The translations under genes were made by a program, and so were the position numbers. A stretch of 64,000 bases of DNA, from the NCBI RefSeq assembly GCF_000182925.2, contig NC_026501.1:1054001-1118000 (forward strand). The letters are read 5' to 3'. Each line of letters starts with the position of its first letter. Positions within the stretch are counted from its first letter, which is position 1. The notes beneath the pieces are model-generated. The model was not told the DNA's origin. It worked only from the letters and a program-made list of their open reading frames with translations, and did no database searches. Below are positions 58,383-64,000 of the stretch, one piece after another. The stretch is from Neurospora crassa OR74A (taxonomy: Eukaryota > Ascomycota > Sordariomycetes > Sordariales > Sordariaceae).

Positions 58383-61300
58383 CTCGCACCCGCTAGTTCG
58401 ACGATCGCGAGCAACGGAGCAGTGTGAAATCCTTCTCACACTAGCCTCGGCCGAAGAAACACTATCGCTCCTCCGCCCAGAAATTCTTATGGGGAATCCT
58501 GGTGCAACACAGTATGTTTTCCGGAATGTATAAGCGTCGGTACTTGCGCCGCCGCCTCAAACAATTGCCCGCTATTCTAGTGCTTCGTGATGACTTCACG
58601 CTGTCCCTCAACTATATTGTTCTTCTGCCGCACTAAGCTTCTACAGGTATTAACTCGTCTAAATGGCTCAGTACAATGCCGTGGCTGTGCCAGACGGTCC
58701 ACCTGCACAGGAACAGACCGCTCGATCTTTATGTCACTCAGTTTGTGCAAATGCGGTATGTAATGGTTTCGGTTAACAGTGCCGGTTCCTGACATTTTTT
58801 GGCCGATGTGACGGCGGCGACCACCAGTTTGGACTTCATATCCGAGGGATCACTGACCGATCAGCTCTCCCTTGGACGGAGCTTTCATCGATCCTCAGGA
58901 TGTATGACCCCCACTTATCAGATCAGCGACTTTTTTAGGTTTGGATCGCATGTCCATGATGACGGTCCAGACTGCTGTTTGCTGATGTACTATGCAACAT
59001 TATTACTTCTTCCTTTCATCCTTTCGTCATTACTTGTCACGATCCTTCCAACATCGATAACAGTAAACATATGCGCATCTTCAAGGCTTTTTGGACTCCT
59101 TGGAGACTTGGACTCTTCTCGGCCCTTATCGTACTCCAACCACTCCTTCACATGCTCGCTTCAGGCATCTCAGCCCCATCTTCGGCTGTGTAATAACCGA
59201 ATGAGTTCCACGCCTAGCCCCGCGCAGTTGGTGCTTGGCCCTGTCTTGTCTTTCAATTACCCTTCTTGTTTCCGCCCCGCTTACCATGCAGTACGTCCTT
59301 CAGGGCACGCTGGTGAGGGTACGTAATACGCGTAGTGTACCTGTGTTCTTCTGGCGTAGTGTTGCGCTGTCGTAGTACGTGGCCTTGTGGCTCGGCTCCA
59401 GAGGCTGGTCGCTGGGGTAAAGTGGAATCTGAAACAGAACTTAACTGGCTTTAGCCTTATAGCTGTGCCGCCATGTACACTACGGAGATGAGGTATGTAA
59501 TAAGGAAATCATCTCGCAAGCTTCGGAATACGATGCCGAGTAGTCAAAGATACATATTATCGTCTTGTCAGGCTGTCGCTTGACGTTTCATAGGCAGCCT
59601 TGGGCCACGGCAAGGCAGAGAACTTGTGTGCTTTGCATCGCCTACCTACCTACACATGACATGCTGTCGTTGCGTTTTCCGTCTTTCCAGAAGGAACAGG
59701 AGAGATTGATCCAACCCGTCGCCCCGTCTTACACTACCTACGCAGGATCAATGCATATGCAGTCATGAATATAGAGTTGGCGACATCAGCAGTCGAAATT
59801 CCCTATTCAAGTCAATTCACGAAGATGCAAGAAAATCCAATCACCGTCAATCTTCTTGCCAACCCATCTTTCGAACAGAGTAACCCCTGTTGCACATCAC
59901 TACCTATCAGATGCAGTTTTCAGTTTCACCTATCCATGATTCATCATGATGCCTGCGTCTCTTCCCCCGATGATCATACTGTGTACAAACGACAAACCGA
60001 CCGCAGCACCAATGCGCTACATTGAACGAACTTTACCCTATTCAGATGGAAAAGCTCAACCACGTTGGATGAAAGCAGGAGATTGGACGAGAACCATCGG
60101 CCAAGAACAGTGTCCATACTACGCAGCAAGCCGGTACCTAGAGGTACCTGAGTTTTGGAGAAGGGTACTTGGCGGTACCGTCACATCGAAATCGGGGATC
60201 GGAGATCGGAGTCGGGGATAGCAGAGAGCAGCTCAGAGAAGGAACGGTCGTCGGCCGCACGGGTTGTTCGCGAGGCCCGACTTGATGTAACGTGGGCGTG
60301 GACTTATGCAAACGCTATTCACACAAAGGATAAACCTTGTGCAGTTGGAAGGGGAAAGAAAATTGTGAATGGGTGGTTCACACTTTGACGGTTGCCGACT
60401 TCGGGACTTGGAGTCGGGCTGTTACACAGCACAAGTTGAAGGCGGGTTAGGGTTGAATAAGGGTGCCGTTCCCGTTCCAAAATGCCGTTAACGCCCAACC
60501 TCCTCCTTCTCATCAAACAATGACTCGGGGCTGAACAGCGCCGTAATCTTTAAACAGCGATGAAGGACATAAGGAATCAGGGGAAACTTCCAATACTAAC
60601 AACTGTTGAAGTGGTTCAGCGTAAATTGACGAAACAAAGGCTGTCAAGATCACCCAACCGCGTACACCCGTCACAACTTGTGGTCCAGCCACGTCCACAG
60701 CGTGTTCACAACATTAGTCACTTACAGATAAATACCCAATCTTGTAGGGATAGAAGCTTCATCACACGAATGAGATCTTTGTCCTCCCTTGGCACTTTGT
60801 GAACGTAAAGAAGAATGCCCAAAGACGGGCCGAAGAAGCGCAGGAACAGTGTATGATAGTATCAAACACGGCGAAAGATGCACTTGACAGTCAACCAGAA
60901 ACTAGAAATAGCCCATAGAAGCCAGACTGAGATAATTTGCAAATTTGTTTCCTCGTTATCATTGATGATAGCTCAGTATTGTGCAAGCTACATCACTAGT
61001 ACGTGCCTCCAAAAGTTCGTTGTCTCAAACTCCTCGCTATCTATCTATCCGTCCAAGCCACCAGACCTTTTCGTGAACCTTCCTCCTTTTCTGGACCTCC
61101 ATCCTGGCTACCTCTACGTACCGAACTTACTTGCCGGTAAAGCGGTAAGACATCCATTCCTTCACCTTTCTCTTGAGGTTATCTGAACCATTTTTTCAAT
61201 GTCAACCTCTCACAGTAGGTAGTGTACCACAATCGCTTCAGTTCTGTCTCGCGCCTTTGTCCGTTCCGTTGGAATTGAGTGGAAGTGAAAACTTAATCTG

Positions 61301-61958
61301 TCCCTGGCTGGTCCGTCTTTTCCAAGTAGAAGTTCCCGCAACCCCTTCCCGGCTAGGTACATACTTCCCGCTTCCCACTACCCTACATACGTGCCTGTCT
61401 GTTCTAGTGTACCTCACCTACATACACATAGTGTAAATACCTCTCAAGCTAGTGTATCGCCCAACCTAAGAGATACCGACCTACCTACCGACCTACTCAC
61501 CTTCCTTTATCCGCCCTTCCTTACCGAAACCCTTGTCCTTCTCGGGTTCTTCCTGGGTCATTCGGATTTCACCTTCCATTATGTATCAAGGGCCGTCAAG
61601 CGCTGTCAAGCCGCTGTCAACATGAGCGAGCATGCATGAACATGATTGGTGACACATACCGCCTGTGTCGTGGCCCTGCGTGCGCGATCTCGCCGCGGGA
61701 AAAAAGTTCCGGGCCTCAGTTACTCACTCGACTCACTCGACTCACTCGGTCGAGGTACACTACACTACCTAGTCTAGAGGAAGACACGCCCCTTACGCCC
61801 CATATATGCACGCCACGCACGCCAGACGCCGCGAGAACCATGAGCCAGGTGGGCGAAAAGAGGATTTACCCCTTTGGGATTAAAGCCTATCGTGACGCGG
61901 TGGAAAATCTCGGGTTAACTACCATTCATGAGGTGTAAGCTGCCCGGGCTGGAGATTA

Positions 61959-61970
61959 CTACCTAGGTAG
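61959..61970. repeat. 12-bp palindrome CTACCTAGGTAG
   Basis: Perfect palindrome built on the TACCTA/TAGGTA element that recurs in the non-coding DNA of this window; further copies follow at about 61981-61993. Confidence 0.8.
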
Positions 61971-63011
61971 AGGAAGCCAAGGTAGGTAGGTATACATGAA
62001 CTATTTGGGATTGGACAGAGGGAAAGAGGTGGGGAAAAGGTATACAGTGTTTAGGTGTACTTGTTTCGCTTCAGAGTGCAAACAAAGGAGTGGTTCACCT
62101 AGGTACCTATAGTGAGGAAAGCTTGCTGAAGGCTCGTAGCGGCTATGGCGTGCGATGTCGGCAGGGTTCAAAGTTGGAGGGACATGGAGGCCAGCTACTC
62201 GAAAACCTCTATGGCTTTCTGGGATGTTCTGTTAGCAGGTGGCATGTTGACTGATGTGTTCCAGGACACTTCTTGCGCTCTAGGCGAGATCCACTACTTG
62301 TCTTAAGAACTTACGGTTTCATCATAGAGCAACATGAACTTTGAAGTTTGAGAGAGGTTGAGCAGATGGTTTTAGTTCACAAGAACATGAATGAGGTCTC
62401 GCTCAAATGATCTGCGTCTAGGGAGAATGGTTCCAACTGTATATGTGAGGGGATGTTTGGAATATACGAGATAGTTGCTGGGTGTGAAAAAATCTATCAA
62501 GCAGTGACTGTGGCAGGAATGTGCTGTCTGGTATCTCGTTGGCATGAAGACGAAGCTGAACCCCTTTGTTAGTCTGTTGTCGACGAGTCTTTCTGTATGT
62601 GTATAACGGCGAAAGGAGCATGAGAGACTTATGTTAATCGCAGCCAGTCCCTTCAGGGTATTTCTTCCCGCTTCACGTTGTGTGAATGAACCAACCTAAA
62701 CAAGATAAGGAGCCCGCCAGAGTGCAAAAACTTCATGACAATCCAATCTGTATAAAGAGAAAACAGAGTATGCGTATGGGAGAATTGGTATATCCATCGT
62801 AATCTAATCATCAGTTCCATCATTCACATTTCATCCAAAGCCATAACACTCATGATTTCCCTTCCCAGTCATCAACCATCCATCACTTCATTCATATCCC
62901 ATGTACCATTTCTTACATCCTCACCGCTCAGTGGGTTCACCAAACCCATCAAGCATCATCCTCCCCTCCCACGTCAGATGTCGTCATAAAGAGAACCGCG
63001 GCGTTATTTTC

Positions 63012-64000
63012 CTAGAAATCGTCCGTCGGCCTCCTTTCAATCTTCTTGACATCATCCGGCATCCTGCTGACGCACAGCTGCCCGCAAAACTCTCCCCACT
63101 CGCCGCTGGTAGCCTCCTTGACGGCCTCCTGGAGGTCCTGACCGTAGTGTTCATGGTAGGCCTTCTTGACGCGAGACATGTGGCCAGCGTCCCAGTGGAA
63201 GCGGACTAATCTCGAAATCAACAGCTCGCGCCGCAGCTCGTCCCGCTTGGACAGGGTTAGGGCGTGGTTGAGCAGCATGGCGTCGCGGACGGGCTTATTG
63301 ATGACGCCGTTGAGAATGTGGGCTAGGACTTCTCCCTGTTTTGTTTTTGGTCTCCATTAGCATCTCGAAAAAAGAAAGGAGGAAGAGGAAGGGAATGAGT
63401 ACGTACGACAAGATTCCCACTCTTCTTCAACGCATCCCGAGCAAAATTCGCTCCCTTGTACGTCTCCTTATAGACCCTCATCACCTCCTTCAAGTGCGTC
63501 TCACTCCTCATCACCACAATCGCCAGCATGGCCGACTCGCCCCCCCTCTCGGACTTGATCGCATCCCTCAACGTCCTCACATCATCCGCCACCAGCTCGA
63601 GATCCAGTCTCAGGGGGTGTCCAAACCGATCCACATCCTCCTGCCTCTTCTCGTCCAAAACCATCAACACCGCCTTCTTGAACTTATCCTCCTTCAACTC
63701 CATCTTCATGCATTTCACAAGACTATCCCCGTACTTTTTGTCTGAAAACCCTGCCTTGATTTTGCAGATTTCTTCATTCGTCCTGCCCATCAGACTCTCA
63801 ATCAACAACTCCCTCCGCGTCTTGTCCCCGTGGTACCAGAAATTCGCCCAATACGCTTCCGACTCCCACCGGCCCAGCGCCACCGTATAACACGCCTTCA
63901 TGAGCGTCGGATCCTCGTCCTTGAGCCGCGCGCGGATGTGCTTGGCGATATTGACACCCCTGCGCTCGGCGCCGGTTTTCACCAGCCGCTTGTACTCACC
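63012..64000 (-). CDS. annexin (fungal, annexin XIV-like), 5' end beyond the window
   Basis: C-terminal part of a calcium-dependent phospholipid-binding annexin, cut by the window's right edge on its 5' side. Visible exons: 64000-63407 (frame open to the edge) and 63335-63012, joined by a phase-0 intron (GTACGT donor, ACAG acceptor). At least three annexin repeats are seen; the clearest is RRELLIESLMGRTNEEICKI followed by KAGFSDKKYGDSLVKCMK, which fits the endonexin fold. The next repeats read SAMLAIVVMRSETHLKEVMR and VYKETYKGANFARDALKK, then ELLISRLVRFHWDAGHMSRV and KKAYHEHYGQDL. Canonical KGxGT calcium loops look degenerate in the visible repeats. The likely role is membrane binding or trafficking. 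No in-window start codon should be assigned. Confidence 0.88.

Larger units (their letters stand above)
54338..63011. other. 8.7-kb gene-poor region between the Zn2Cys6 factor and annexin
   Basis: The left end is the factor's 3' flank and the right end the annexin 3' flank. No protein gene, tRNA or 5S rRNA is supported; the longest frame (58799-59326) starts with a non-ATG codon and has no domain. Simple sequence includes (CA)n at 56234-56258, T39 at 56798-56836 and an A-rich tract at 58327-58382. ACTAC pentamer runs (near 55812, 56596, 61754) and TACCTA/TAGGTA elements (59643, 61478, 61959-61995, 62100) recur. Confidence 0.5.

Noticed and set aside
35343-63011. tRNA or dispersed 5S rRNA genes in the gene-poor half
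   Set aside because: GGTTCRANNCC-like boxes found (for example near 38811, 52772 and, on the minus strand, 58250) do not form a T-arm stem or pair with an acceptor stem; no 5S internal control sequence was seen.

Overview
The window is nuclear DNA of a filamentous ascomycete, most likely a Neurospora/Sordaria-type Sordariomycete. The evidence is short spliceosomal introns (about 50-140 nt, GTRNGT-like donors, CTRAC-like branch points, YAG acceptors), start contexts such as CAAAATGCC, balanced base composition outside simple tracts, and gene content: COQ4, PDCD5, LRP1, MIX17, PET191, DCAF11, CPSF6-like, VMS1, a CFEM cell-wall protein, a Zn2Cys6 factor and a fungal annexin. I see no transposon and no obvious RIP-mutated (TpA-rich) block. 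Organism and names rest on sequence recognition only.

Layout. 1-35 kb is gene-dense, with 15 genes: a SET-domain methyltransferase, COQ4, PDCD5, a mitochondrial ketopantoate-reductase-like protein, LRP1/Rrp47, the twin-CX9C protein MIX17, an ER-type UBX protein, a CPSF6-like RRM protein, the CUL4 adaptor DCAF11, a PPN2-like membrane phosphatase, PET191/COA5, an acid/steryl-ester lipase, a DUF7704-type membrane protein, VMS1, and a Cys-rich hypothetical gene broken by one in-frame TAG. From 35 to 64 kb only three genes are visible: a GPI-anchored CFEM protein (41.1-43.2 kb), a Zn2Cys6 transcription factor (53.2-54.3 kb) and the 3' part of an annexin (63.0 kb to the window edge). They are separated by gene-poor stretches of 5.8, 9.9 and 8.7 kb.

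The genes are mostly housekeeping and do not form one pathway. Several act in or on mitochondria: COQ4 (ubiquinone synthesis), MIX17 and PET191 (intermembrane space, respiratory assembly), the ketopantoate-reductase-like protein (presequence-like N-terminus) and VMS1 (release of stalled nascent chains, mitochondrial stress). Others serve nuclear RNA and chromatin work (LRP1, CPSF6-like, SET), ubiquitin and Cdc48 biology (UBX, DCAF11, VMS1), or lipid and membrane handling (lipase, DUF7704, annexin). Head-to-head promoters are shared by SET/COQ4, the reductase-like gene/LRP1, PET191/lipase and DUF7704/VMS1.

The points most worth a second look are the missing AUG of the reductase-like gene, the single in-frame TAG in the gene at 33.4 kb, the atypical seven-cysteine CFEM domain, and the long non-coding flanks of the Zn2Cys6 factor. 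Those flanks carry a 10-bp-phased CCCCTG array and a GC-rich nested palindrome. I did not find a clear new multi-gene system.
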